A stretch of DNA of 64,000 bases from Phenylobacterium sp. Lineage in GTDB: Bacteria > Pseudomonadota > Alphaproteobacteria > Caulobacterales > Caulobacteraceae. Of this stretch, positions 34,504-42,895 are shown piece by piece. The notes under the pieces were generated by a model. The model was not told the DNA's origin. It did not search any database and saw only the letters and a program-made list of their open reading frames with translations. The stretch covers positions 62,001 to 126,000 of the forward strand of contig NZ_SSMX01000021.1 of assembly GCF_004799515.1 (NCBI RefSeq), given 5' to 3'. Numbering within the stretch: position 1 is the first letter of the stretch; each line of letters opens with the position of its first letter. Both the position numbers and the translations under genes were made by a program.

Positions 34504-35069
34504 GCTTGATCGGTCTGGCCATGAACGGCCTCCTGGCGGTGCTGCTGCTGGCGGCGCTGACCATGGGCTGGCGGTTGAACCGCCGGCTGAAGGCGCTGCG
34601 CGACAGCCAGGAGGGCTTCGCCGACGCCGTGGGCGAACTGAACCGCGCCGCCGTCCGCGCCGAACAGGGCCTGGCCGACCTGCGCGCCGCCACCGACGAA
34701 GCCGTCGACCTGCTGGCCGACCGCATCGAGAAGGGCCGCAGCCTGGCCATGAAGCTGGAGCGGCTGGTCGAACATGCCCAGGTGCCGCAGCGCGCCGCGC
34801 CCGTCGCAACCCCCGACGATCCGGTGGCCGAGCGCCGCCTCGGCGCCCTCCTGGCCGCCGCCCGCGAGGCGCGGCCCGAGCGGGCGATGCCGCCGCTGCG
34901 CGCGCAGGCCCAGCGCCTTTCCGACCGGCCGACCGACCGCCGTGTCGCCGCCGACGCGCTGCCCAACCCTTCCTATGAGCGGCCGATCGCGCGCCGCCGC
35001 TTCGCCGACGACGAGCTGTTCGACGAGGAACCCTTGACCCTTGACGTGATCCACGGAGTTCGCCGGTGA
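34500..35069 (+). CDS. DUF6468-type membrane protein in fliM operon
   Basis: A 189-residue protein with an N-terminal membrane helix (MNGLLAVLLLAALTMGW) and a cytoplasmic coiled-coil stretch (RLNRRLKALRDSQEGFADAV to LERLVEHAQV, residues about 25-100). An Arg/Pro/Ala-rich tail follows. I recognise the type as DUF6468, found after fliM in alphaproteobacteria (recalled, not searched). It overlaps fliM by four bases and the MotE-like gene by four bases, so translation of all three is coupled. A role in the motor is inferred from this; the activity is unknown. Confidence 0.72.
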   Translation: MSLIGLAMNGLLAVLLLAALTMGWRLNRRLKALRDSQEGFADAVGELNRAAVRAEQGLADLRAATDEAVDLLADRIEKGRSLAMKLERLVEHAQVPQRAAPVATPDDPVAERRLGALLAAAREARPERAMPPLRAQAQRLSDRPTDRRVAADALPNPSYERPIARRRFADDELFDEEPLTLDVIHGVRR

Positions 35070-36049
35070 AGTCCATGCCCCGCATCCTGCCGCTGGTGGG
35101 CATCGCCGTGGGCGGCGTGCTGGCGATCAATGCGCTCGCCGGCGCCCGCGATCTGCCGGACCTCCTGAGCAGCGCCAAGGCCTTTGCTGAGGAGGCCGCC
35201 CAGCCGGTCAAGCCGGCCAAGAAGGCCGCGTCCAAGGCCAAGGCCGCCGACGCCAAGGCTAGCGCCGACGCGACCGGCGCCGCCCCGACCGCGCCCGCCC
35301 TGCCGGGCGGAGCGACCGCGGCTCTCGTCGCGGCCACCGGCGACGCGAAGGACACCGCGGGCAACGCCGCCCTGCCGCCGCCGACCATCCAGCCCAAGGC
35401 CGTCTGCGCGCCCACCGCCGCCGAACTCGCCAAGGAAGCCGGCCTGTCGCCCGCCGAGCTGAACGTGCTGCAGAACCTGGGCGCGCGCCGGGGCGAGCTC
35501 GACCAGCGCGAGCAGGATCTGTCGACCCAAGTCGCCCTGCTGGCCGCCGCCGAGGCCAAGCTCGACGCCAAGACCAAGGTCCTCCAGGGCCTGAAGACCG
35601 ACATCCAGGCCCTGCTGGCCCAGGCCGACGGCCGCGAGGCCACCGAGGTCGATAGGCTGGTGAAGGTCTATGAGGGCATGAAGCCGAAGGACGCCGCCGC
35701 ACGGTTGGCCATCCTCGACGACAATGTGCGCCTACCGATCGCCGCCAAGATGAAGGAGCGTTCGCTCTCCGGCATCGTCGGCCTGATGCCGCCGGCCGAC
35801 GCCAAGAAGCTGACCGAGGCCCTGGCGCACCGCTTCACCGCCGCCGAGACCCTGGCGCAGACCGCCGACGCCAAGGCCGACGCCGTGGCTGCGAAGACCG
35901 CGGTCGCCGATCCCAACGCCGCGCCCGCGCCCGCCAAGGCCAAGCCGGTCCGCACCGCGAAGAAGGCCCCTGTGCGCAAGAAGCCGGCCGCCGCCGATGC
36001 TCCGGCCGACGGCGACAAGGCCGACGCCGATCCGGCGAAGGCCGGCTGA
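35066..36049 (+). CDS. MotE-like flagellar protein (MgtE-N-type domain)
   Basis: A 327-residue protein with an N-terminal membrane or signal segment (PLVGIAVGGVLAINALAG). After an Ala/Lys/Pro-rich linker comes a coiled coil (residues about 130-190: RRGELDQREQDLSTQ) joined to a MgtE N-terminal-like domain (LVKVYEGMKPKDAAARLAIL, AKMKERSLSGIVGLM). This layout is that of MotE, the periplasmic chaperone of the MotC stator-associated protein in rhizobia. A Lys/Pro/Ala-rich tail follows. The start may be GTG at 35066 or ATG at 35075. Close coupling to fliM supports a motor role. Confidence 0.75.
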   Translation: MKSMPRILPLVGIAVGGVLAINALAGARDLPDLLSSAKAFAEEAAQPVKPAKKAASKAKAADAKASADATGAAPTAPALPGGATAALVAATGDAKDTAGNAALPPPTIQPKAVCAPTAAELAKEAGLSPAELNVLQNLGARRGELDQREQDLSTQVALLAAAEAKLDAKTKVLQGLKTDIQALLAQADGREATEVDRLVKVYEGMKPKDAAARLAILDDNVRLPIAAKMKERSLSGIVGLMPPADAKKLTEALAHRFTAAETLAQTADAKADAVAAKTAVADPNAAPAPAKAKPVRTAKKAPVRKKPAAADAPADGDKADADPAKAG

Positions 36050-36053
36050 TCCG

Positions 36054-38981
36054 GTGAACCTGCGCCAGACCCTGCGCGCAGGTGTGGCGGCCATCGCCGT
36101 CGCCAGCGTCGTCGCGCCCGCCGGCGCGGCGACGAGCGGCCTCGACGTGCGCGTCGCCCAGGCCGACAACTTCTCACGCGTGGAATTCCGCGGCGCGGCG
36201 CAGGCGGCGATGAAGCGCAGCGGCCAGGTCCTGACCTTCACCTTCGCCCACGACTCCGACCCCGACATCGCGCGCCTGCGGACCTCGCCGCCCAAGTGGA
36301 TCAAGACCGCCTCGAAGACGCACGTCGGCGGCCGCCTGCAGCTCTCGCTGACCCTGGCCGACGACGCCGACGCCAAGGTGGGCTCCGCTGACGGGGCGAC
36401 CTTCGTCAACGCCTTCCAGAAGACCGCGCCGCCGCCGCCGTCCGCCGCTGACGCCGCGCCAAAGGTTGAGCCCGAGCCGCCACGCCCCAATCCGATCCCG
36501 GCCGGCGGCGTCATCCACATGGCCTCGAAGGTCGACAACTCGCAGGTGCAGTTCAGCTTCACCTGGGCCAATCCGGCCGGCGCGGCGGTATTCCGCCGGG
36601 GCGATGCGGTCTGGGTGGTGTTCGACGCGCCGGCGACCATCGACGTCAGCCACGCCCCGCGCGGCCTGCCGCAGTACTCCGCAATCTCCGCCAGCCGCGG
36701 CGCCGACTACGCGGCCGTGCGCATCGAGGCGCCGCCGAACGCGCCGGTGTTCGCCATGGCCGCCGGCTCGACCTGGACCATCGCGCTCGGCCCCGGCGAC
36801 GAGGGCCCGCCCAGCGTCGTGCGCCTGACCCGCGACGAGGCCGAAGGGCCCGCGACCCTGAAGGCCGCCGTCGCCGGCGCCACCCGCGTGGTGCAGATGC
36901 TCGACCCGCAGGCCGGCGACCGCGTCGACGTGGTCACCGCGCTCGGCCCCGCCAAGGGCCTGCCCAGCCGCCGCGACTATGTGCAGATGGCCGTCCTGCC
37001 CTCGGTGCAGGGGCTGGCGATCGAGAGCCACATCGACGACCTGGCGGTCAGCCGCGACGGCGACATCGTCCATATCGGCCGCAAGGACGGCCTGACGCTG
37101 TCGCCCAGCTACGCCACTCAGGAGGTGGCCCAGCTGTCGGTGGACACGCCCCGGCCCGCCATCATGCCGGGCCTGATCGACTATGACGGCTGGTCCAAGA
37201 CCGGCCCTGGCGGTTTCCTCGACCGCTACCACCACCTGCTCAACGCCGCGACGATCGAGGGCGGCAACAAGGACAAGGGCGCGCCCACCGCCGCGCGTAT
37301 GGCGCTCGCCCGCTTCCTGGTGGGCTCGGAGCTGTCCTACGAGGCGATCGGCGTCTTGAACGACACCGCGCGCGCCAGTCCGCAACTGCTGGAGAACCCG
37401 GAGTTCCGCGGCCTGCGCGGCATCGCGCGCGTGATGGCGCGCCGCTACAAGGAGGCCGAGGCTGACTTCTCCGCGCCCGTTCTGGTGGACGATCGTTCGA
37501 GCTCGCTGTGGCGCGCCTACATCGCCGCCCAGCTGGCCCAATGGCCCGAAGCCCGCGCCCAGTTCGTTAAGGGCGCCGAGGCCTTCAACATGTTCTCGCC
37601 GACCTGGAAGGCGCGCTTCGCCCGCGCCGACGCCCAGGCTGCCCTGGCGCAGGGCGACCTGCCGGCCGCCGATGGCCGCATCCACCTGGCGCTGGCCGAC
37701 AAGACCGACGTCTGGGAGGAGCTCGCCACCCGCCTGGTCCAAGCTCGGATCATCGAGCAGGAAGGCCACAAGGACCGGGCGCTCAGGATGTACGCCGCCA
37801 TCGCCACTGTGCCGCGCGAGAACCTGTCCTCGCCGGCCCTGCTGCGCGCCACCCAGATCAGGCTGGAGACCGGCAAGATCTCGCCCGTCCAGGCGGCCAC
37901 GGTCTACGACGGCCTGCGCTACCGCTGGCGCGGCGACGCCACGGAGCTGGAGACCATCCGCGCGCTGGGCCAGCTCTACCTGGGCCAGGGCCGCTACCGC
38001 GAGGCGCTGGAGGCCCTGCGCTCGGCCGGCAGCCGTCTGCCGGACCTGCCGGAAGCCCTGCAGCTGCAGGCCGACCTCAACGCCGCCTTCCGGTCGCTGT
38101 TCCTGGACGGCAGCGCCGACGGGCTGGAGCCGGTGCAGGCGCTGGCCCTGTTCTACGACTTCAAGGAGCTGACGCCGATCGGCGCCGACGGCGACCTGAT
38201 GGTCCGCAAGCTGGTGCGCCGGCTGGTGGACGTCGACCTCTTGGGCCAGGCGGCCGAGCTCCTGAAGTACCAGGCCGATAACCGCCTGGACGGCGTGCCC
38301 AAGGCCCAGGTCGCCACCGACCTGGCGGTGATCTACCTGATGGACCGCAAGCCCGAGCAGGCGATCGAGGCGATCAACTCCTCGCGCACCACCGTCCTGC
38401 CCGCCGCGCTGAACGCCGAGCGGCGTCTGGTGGAGGCCCGCGCCTGGATGGGGGTCAGTAAGTACGATTCCGCCCTGGAGATCATCGAGAAGGACAACTC
38501 CAAGGAGGCGCAGGAGCTGCGCGCCGAGATCACCTGGAAGCAGAAGGACTGGGCCAAGTCCGGCCCGCTGTTCGAGAAGTCCCTGGGCGACCGCTGGAAG
38601 AACCCCGCCCAGCTCTCCGCCGACGAAGAGGGCAAGCTCCTGCGCGCCGGGGTGGCCTACAGCCTGGCCGGAGACGATCCGGCGCTGGCGCGGCTCACCA
38701 GCGAGTACAAGGGCTTCTTCGAGGCCGCCCACAATCCGGAGGCCCTGCGCATCGCGCTCACCGGCGTCTCCACCGGCCGGCTCAGCGTCTCAGACTTCGG
38801 CCGGGTCAGCGCCGACAACGAGGCCTTCACCGGCTGGGTCGATAAGATGAAGGCGCACTTCAAGGAACGCCCGGCGCCGACCGGCCCGACCAAGGCCGCC
38901 GTCGCCGCGCCGGCGGCCAAGCCCGCCGCGCCCGCCAAACAGGCCGCCGCCGCCCCGCCGGCCAAGTCCGGCAAGGCCTGA
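36054..38981 (+). CDS. Large exported TPR protein of the fliLM operon
   Basis: A 975-residue protein with a signal peptide (TLRAGVAAIAVASVVAPAGAA) following a GTG start four bases after the MotE-like gene; longer in-frame starts would overlap that gene. Residues about 25-110 form a beta-rich domain (LDVRVAQADNFSRVEFRG), then a Pro/Ala linker and a second beta domain (HMASKVDNSQVQFSFTW). From about residue 400 to 930 the protein is built of helical TPR-like repeats (ALARFLVGSELSYEAIGVL, ALGQLYLGQGRYREALEAL). The tail is Ala/Pro/Lys-rich. Its position suggests a periplasmic scaffold of the flagellar motor, but this is inference. Confidence 0.78.
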   Translation: MNLRQTLRAGVAAIAVASVVAPAGAATSGLDVRVAQADNFSRVEFRGAAQAAMKRSGQVLTFTFAHDSDPDIARLRTSPPKWIKTASKTHVGGRLQLSLTLADDADAKVGSADGATFVNAFQKTAPPPPSAADAAPKVEPEPPRPNPIPAGGVIHMASKVDNSQVQFSFTWANPAGAAVFRRGDAVWVVFDAPATIDVSHAPRGLPQYSAISASRGADYAAVRIEAPPNAPVFAMAAGSTWTIALGPGDEGPPSVVRLTRDEAEGPATLKAAVAGATRVVQMLDPQAGDRVDVVTALGPAKGLPSRRDYVQMAVLPSVQGLAIESHIDDLAVSRDGDIVHIGRKDGLTLSPSYATQEVAQLSVDTPRPAIMPGLIDYDGWSKTGPGGFLDRYHHLLNAATIEGGNKDKGAPTAARMALARFLVGSELSYEAIGVLNDTARASPQLLENPEFRGLRGIARVMARRYKEAEADFSAPVLVDDRSSSLWRAYIAAQLAQWPEARAQFVKGAEAFNMFSPTWKARFARADAQAALAQGDLPAADGRIHLALADKTDVWEELATRLVQARIIEQEGHKDRALRMYAAIATVPRENLSSPALLRATQIRLETGKISPVQAATVYDGLRYRWRGDATELETIRALGQLYLGQGRYREALEALRSAGSRLPDLPEALQLQADLNAAFRSLFLDGSADGLEPVQALALFYDFKELTPIGADGDLMVRKLVRRLVDVDLLGQAAELLKYQADNRLDGVPKAQVATDLAVIYLMDRKPEQAIEAINSSRTTVLPAALNAERRLVEARAWMGVSKYDSALEIIEKDNSKEAQELRAEITWKQKDWAKSGPLFEKSLGDRWKNPAQLSADEEGKLLRAGVAYSLAGDDPALARLTSEYKGFFEAAHNPEALRIALTGVSTGRLSVSDFGRVSADNEAFTGWVDKMKAHFKERPAPTGPTKAAVAAPAAKPAAPAKQAAAAPPAKSGKA

Positions 38982-39099
38982 CCGCGCGCGACCAAGGTTT
39001 TGACGTTTCGGGCAAATGCGCCCAGACTTCAGCGTCGACTATATTCCAATTCAAGAACGCAAGAAATTTCAAACAGATAGAGTTTCGGAAGACCGGTTT

Positions 39100-39128
39100 C
39101 GGGACCGATCCCGCGGGCCTTCAGGCCC
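39100..39128 (+). repeat. Two adjacent short hairpins in the leader of the redoxin/copper gene
   Basis: CGGGA-CCGA-TCCCG (39100-39113) is followed at once by GGGCCT-TC-AGGCCC (39115-39128), both with perfect stems. They lie 80-108 bases upstream of the gene start, in the 226-base gap after the TPR gene. There is no T run, so this is not an obvious terminator; an RNA leader structure is possible. No other clear signal was found in this gap. Confidence 0.4.
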
Positions 39129-39207
39129 CGGATGGAACGGTCCGCTGCAACATTGCTGCATGGAAACCGTGGTATCCGAACCACAATCAGCCGGGAGACT
39201 GACGCCC

Positions 39208-41172
39208 ATGAAACGCGCCCTTTTTGCCGCCGCCGCCGTCTCGGGCCTGGCCGCCGCCAGCCTGCTGGCCGCGCCGGCAGGCCTCGCCGCCGACACCCCG
39301 AACGCCACGCCCCAGCACGTGGACGACTTCCAGCTCACCGACCACACCCGTATGGCCGAGCACCTCTATTATTACAGCTACACGCCCGCGATCGTGCTGA
39401 TGAGCCGCACCAATGGCTCGGCCTTCTCGAGGCAGGCCTCGGCGGCGCTGGAGAAGCTGAACACCGACTATGCGTCCAAAGGCGTCATCGTCTGGTCGCT
39501 GGACTCCAACCTGTCCGACAGCCGCGACGCCGTGGCCGCCGAGGCCAATGCCCAGGGCTTGAAGGTCCCGGTGCTGATGGACGAGCAGCAGCTGGTGGGC
39601 GAACAGCTCGGCGTGCAGCGCGAAGGCGAGGTCTTCGTCATTGACCCGAAGACCTGGACCGTGGCCTACCGCGGCCCGATGGACGCCCACGCCGGCCAGG
39701 CGGTGGACGCGCTCCTCGCGGGCCAGAAGGAAGCGGTCCGCGTCGCCGACAACGCCGGCAAGCCGATCAGCTTCCCGGAAAAGGCGCACGCCGACGAGTA
39801 CGCCAAGATCTCCTACTCGACCCAGGTCGCCCCGATCCTGCAGGAGAAGTGCGTCTCCTGCCACATCAACGGCGGCATCGGCCCGTTCGCGATGAACAAC
39901 TACGCCATGGTCAAGGGCTTCGCCCCGATGATCCGCGAGACCATCCGCACCCGGCGCATGCCGCCCTATTTCGCCGATCCGCACATCGGCGCCTTCAAGA
40001 ACGACCAGGGCCTGACCGCCGAGCAGACCAAGACCCTGGTGCACTGGATCGAGGCCGGCGCGCCGCGCGGCGACGGTCCCGATCCGCTGCTGGCCAACGC
40101 CGGCAAGACCGCGCCGGAATGGCCGCCTGAACTCGGCAAGCCCGACGTTGTGGTCAGCCTGCCGGCGTTCAAGGTGCCGGCCAATGGCCTGGTCGAGTAT
40201 CAGAACCAGCTGATCGACAATCCCTTCAAGGAAAACACCTGGCTGAAGGCCATCGCCATGAAGCCGGGCGACCGGCGGGTGCTGCACCATGTGGTGTCGA
40301 ACCATGTGCCGGACCCGAACCAGCCGGCCGCGGCGATCCCCGGCGGCTCGGTGGGCTCCTACACGCCGGGCGCCCAGCCGCAGGTCATGGCCGACAACTC
40401 CGGCGCCCCAGTGCCGGCGGGCGGCAAGCTGCACTTCCAGATGCACTACACGACCATGGGCAAGGAGACGACGGACGTCACCCAGGTCGGCTTCTACACG
40501 CTGAAGACCCCGCCGGAGTACATCAAGCGCTCGGCGGTGATCTCCACCTTCGCCCTCTACATCCCGGCGGGCGAGGCCCGGCACCAGGAGGTCGCCTACC
40601 TGACCTTCCCGGCCGACGCCTACCTCTACACCCTCTATCCGCACGCCCATTACCGCGGCGCGCATGTGGAGCTGAAGGAGGTCCTGCCGGACGGCAAGGA
40701 AGCCATGCTGCTCTCCCTGCCGAAATACGACTTCAACTGGCAGCGGGACTATGACCCGGTGAAGCCGATCCTGGTGAAGGCCGGCACCAAGCTGGTGGCC
40801 ACCTGGGTCTACGACAACTCCGTCCACAACCCGGCCAACCCGGACCCGAAGCGCAACGTCACCTGGGGGGAACAGACCCCGGACGAGATGATGTACTTCC
40901 GGGTCAACTACCGCTGGGCCGACGAGACCACGACCCACGTCCGCAATGACCTGCAGTCCAAGCTGTTCGCCTCGCAGATGATCGGCTCGCTGGACTCGAA
41001 CCTCGACGGCTTCATCGAGAAGAACGAGCTGAAGGGGCCGCTGGCCTACCTGCAGGCCAAGTTCGACGAGCTGGACACGAACCACGACGGCAAGCTGGAC
41101 GCGGCGGAGTTGGCCAAGGCCATGCCGTCGCGCCGAATGGCCAAGCAGAAAAACGACACCCCGGACGTCTAG
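39208..41172 (+). CDS. Redoxin-cytochrome c-copper monooxygenase-like-EF-hand protein
   Basis: A 654-residue exported protein with four parts. After a signal peptide (residues 1-28) comes a thioredoxin/redoxin-like domain (40-180) that lacks a CxxC. A c-type heme motif CVSCH follows at 215-219, with MPPYF at 251 offering a possible Met ligand. Residues 310-575 resemble the type II copper, ascorbate-dependent monooxygenases (PHM/DBM). Candidate ligands are His360-His361, His409 or His413, His479 and His481 (HAH), and Met561/562. Two EF-hand loops end the protein (DSNLDGFIEKNE 596-607; DTNHDGKLDAAE 623-634). A GGGAG site precedes the ATG at 39208. Probably a periplasmic redox enzyme; its substrate is unknown. 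Confidence 0.85.
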   Translation: MKRALFAAAAVSGLAAASLLAAPAGLAADTPNATPQHVDDFQLTDHTRMAEHLYYYSYTPAIVLMSRTNGSAFSRQASAALEKLNTDYASKGVIVWSLDSNLSDSRDAVAAEANAQGLKVPVLMDEQQLVGEQLGVQREGEVFVIDPKTWTVAYRGPMDAHAGQAVDALLAGQKEAVRVADNAGKPISFPEKAHADEYAKISYSTQVAPILQEKCVSCHINGGIGPFAMNNYAMVKGFAPMIRETIRTRRMPPYFADPHIGAFKNDQGLTAEQTKTLVHWIEAGAPRGDGPDPLLANAGKTAPEWPPELGKPDVVVSLPAFKVPANGLVEYQNQLIDNPFKENTWLKAIAMKPGDRRVLHHVVSNHVPDPNQPAAAIPGGSVGSYTPGAQPQVMADNSGAPVPAGGKLHFQMHYTTMGKETTDVTQVGFYTLKTPPEYIKRSAVISTFALYIPAGEARHQEVAYLTFPADAYLYTLYPHAHYRGAHVELKEVLPDGKEAMLLSLPKYDFNWQRDYDPVKPILVKAGTKLVATWVYDNSVHNPANPDPKRNVTWGEQTPDEMMYFRVNYRWADETTTHVRNDLQSKLFASQMIGSLDSNLDGFIEKNELKGPLAYLQAKFDELDTNHDGKLDAAELAKAMPSRRMAKQKNDTPDV

Positions 41173-41214
41173 GCGCGCCACGCGCCGTTTGACGATATGA
41201 TTTACGGACGTAAT

Positions 41215-41253
41215 ATCCTCTCGGCCTCAGGGCGAGGCCGGGAGGATTTTTTT
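41215..41253 (+). terminator. Strong intrinsic terminator overlapping the next gene's ribosome binding site
   Basis: A 14-base stem (ATCCTCTCGGCCTC with GAGGCCGGGAGGAT, one G-T pair) and a five-base loop are followed by seven T residues. It stands 42 bases after the redoxin/copper gene. The 3' arm contains GGGAGG, the only ribosome binding site for the TTG start at 41252, which lies inside the T run. Confidence 0.8.
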
Positions 41254-41731
41254 GCCCCTCGACTATGGCCAACGCCGCAAGCTGCGCGCGCCGCGCGGCC
41301 TGGCCTGGGCCGCGGGCCTCGCCGCCTTGGGTCTGGCGGCGGGTCTGACCTGGAACTGGCGGGCCCACCGGGCGATGGAGCGCGACCAGGGCTGGATCAG
41401 CGCCGCGCCGCCGTGCCCCGGCCTGACGGCCCAGGCCTACCGCGGCCGCTACGCGGCCCATGAACGGGTGACGGACTATGCCGGCGCGACGCTGGCCCGC
41501 CAGTTCGGACATGTGATGTGCAAGGACGTCGACACCGCCGGCGGCTTCGGCTTCGTCACCCACCCGGTCTGCCAGTTCACCAGCCCGACCGCCTTGCGGG
41601 TGCATGGGCCGAGCGGCGAGGCCTTCTTCGAGCCCGGCCCCGGCCATCTGGCGACGGTCAGCGTGGAGCGCCGCCGCACCCTCTGCGCGCTCGGCGGCAA
41701 GTTCACCCTGTTCGAGGACCCGACCCAGTAG
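41252..41731 (+). CDS. Small membrane-anchored hypothetical protein
   Basis: A 159-residue protein with one N-terminal membrane helix (about residues 16-36, GLAWAAGLAALGLAAGL, after basic residues) and a mature region with four Cys residues (PPCPGLT, HVMCKDVD, HPVCQFTS, RTLCALGG) that may pair in the periplasm. It starts with a TTG spaced seven bases from GGGAGG. That purine run lies in the stem of the preceding terminator, so expression probably needs read-through or a separate promoter. No family was recognised. Convergent with fliP. Confidence 0.65.
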   Translation: MPLDYGQRRKLRAPRGLAWAAGLAALGLAAGLTWNWRAHRAMERDQGWISAAPPCPGLTAQAYRGRYAAHERVTDYAGATLARQFGHVMCKDVDTAGGFGFVTHPVCQFTSPTALRVHGPSGEAFFEPGPGHLATVSVERRRTLCALGGKFTLFEDPTQ

Positions 41732-41743
41732 GGATCGGCGGGC

Positions 41744-42538
41744 TCAGGTCCCCGGAAGCGTGTGGAAGCTCTGCACCAGGCTGCCGCAGACCAGCCGCCA
41801 GCCGTCCACCAGGACGAAGAAGATCAGCTTGAACGGCAGGCTCACCACCACCGGCGGCAGCATCATCATGCCCATGCTCATCAGGACGCTGGCCACCACC
41901 AGGTCGATGACCAGGAAGGGCACGAACAGCAGGAAGCCGATCTCGAAGCCGCGCTTCAGCTCCGAGATCATGAAGGCCGGCGTCACCACCTGCAGGGGCG
42001 TGTCCTGGGCCGTGGCGGGCTTGGGAATGCGCGAGAGCTTGATGAACAGACCCAGGTCGTCGCGGTCCACCTGCTGCAGCATGAAGGCTTTCACCGGCGC
42101 CGCCGAGGCGTTGAACGCCGCTGGCAGCTCCATCTGCTGGTTCATCAGGGGCTTGATGCCGTCGTTGTAGGACTTCTCCAGGGTCGGGCCCATGACGATG
42201 GCGGTGAGGAAGATGGCCAGCGAGACCATCACCGAGTTGGGCGGGCTCTGCTGCAGGCCGAGCGCCGTGCGCAGCAGGGACAGGACGACGATGATCCGCA
42301 CGAAGGCGGTGGTCATGATGACGATGGACGGGGCCAGCGACAGCACCGTCATCAGGCCGATCAGCTGCACCACCCGCTCGGTCAGGCCGCCGCCGGTGCC
42401 CAGGTTGAGGTTCACCGACTGGGCCATGGCCGCGACCGGGAAGGCGAGGGTGGCGAGCGTGGTCAGGACCGCCAGGCCGGCGGCGCGGCGCCATTCCTCG
42501 GCGGGCAGGGCGCGGATCGCCTTGAAGAGCTCGCGCAT
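41744..42538 (-). CDS. fliP: Flagellar type III export protein FliP
   Basis: Core of the flagellar export gate (FliP5-FliQ4-FliR1), 264 residues. It has an N-terminal signal-like segment (residues about 20-39), then four membrane helices. The family motifs TTAFVRIIVVLSLLRTALGLQQSPPN and FMISELKRGFEIGFLLFVPFLVIDLVVASVLMSMGMMM are intact, seen here in pieces. It overlaps fliO (TGATG). Confidence 0.97.
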   Translation of the reverse strand: MRELFKAIRALPAEEWRRAAGLAVLTTLATLAFPVAAMAQSVNLNLGTGGGLTERVVQLIGLMTVLSLAPSIVIMTTAFVRIIVVLSLLRTALGLQQSPPNSVMVSLAIFLTAIVMGPTLEKSYNDGIKPLMNQQMELPAAFNASAAPVKAFMLQQVDRDDLGLFIKLSRIPKPATAQDTPLQVVTPAFMISELKRGFEIGFLLFVPFLVIDLVVASVLMSMGMMMLPPVVVSLPFKLIFFVLVDGWRLVCGSLVQSFHTLPGT

Positions 42539-42813
42539 CAGGAGCGGCCTTTCCGTACGTCGATCTGGGACACCACCTGGCCCTCGCCCAGCAGCAAGAG
42601 ACGCTCCTGGCCGTCGCAGGCCACGATGACGAGGCGGCGGGCAGGGTCGAGCACCAGGCTTTCCACCACCGTCAGCCGCCGCTCCTTCCGCTGGATCGCC
42701 AGGCGGCCGAGCGCGTCGGGGCCGTAGCGGCGCAGGGCCACCGCCGCCAGGCCGATCAGGCCCAGGGTCAGGAGGAGCGCGAAAGCCGCTCGGGCGAAAT
42801 CGGTGAAGGTCAT
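42538..42813 (-). CDS. fliO: Flagellar biosynthesis protein FliO
   Basis: A 91-residue protein with one membrane helix (about residues 8-27) and a small cytoplasmic beta domain (RRLTVVESLVLDPARRLVI, DGQERLLLLGEG) typical of FliO. It assists assembly of the FliP ring. It starts just before the divergent flgB promoter region and leads the fliO-fliP transcript. Confidence 0.9.
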   Translation of the reverse strand: MTFTDFARAAFALLLTLGLIGLAAVALRRYGPDALGRLAIQRKERRLTVVESLVLDPARRLVIVACDGQERLLLLGEGQVVSQIDVRKGRS

Positions 42814-42865
42814 GGCGCTTCTGCGGCCTTCCAGGGAACAGGCGCGTAAGAGACGTGCGAGTCTC

Positions 42866-42880
42866 TTAAGTCGGGGTTAA
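42866..42880. promoter_or_regulatory. Perfect CtrA box between fliO and flgB
   Basis: TTAAGTCGGGGTTAA fits the CtrA consensus TTAA-N7-TTAA exactly, and the second half continues as TTAACC. It lies in the 82-base gap between the divergent fliO (start 42813) and flgB (start 42896), so one site could serve both early flagellar units. Confidence 0.8.
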
Positions 42881-42895
42881 CCCTGTTTCTTCACC

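Noticed and set aside
39000..39046. Housekeeping promoter TTGACG with TATATT before the redoxin/copper gene
   Set aside because: The spacing between the two elements is about 34 bases, twice the usual value.
39016..39207. N-terminal extension of the redoxin/copper protein
   Set aside because: A clear signal peptide begins at 39208 with its own ribosome binding site, and the upstream part contains two RNA hairpins.
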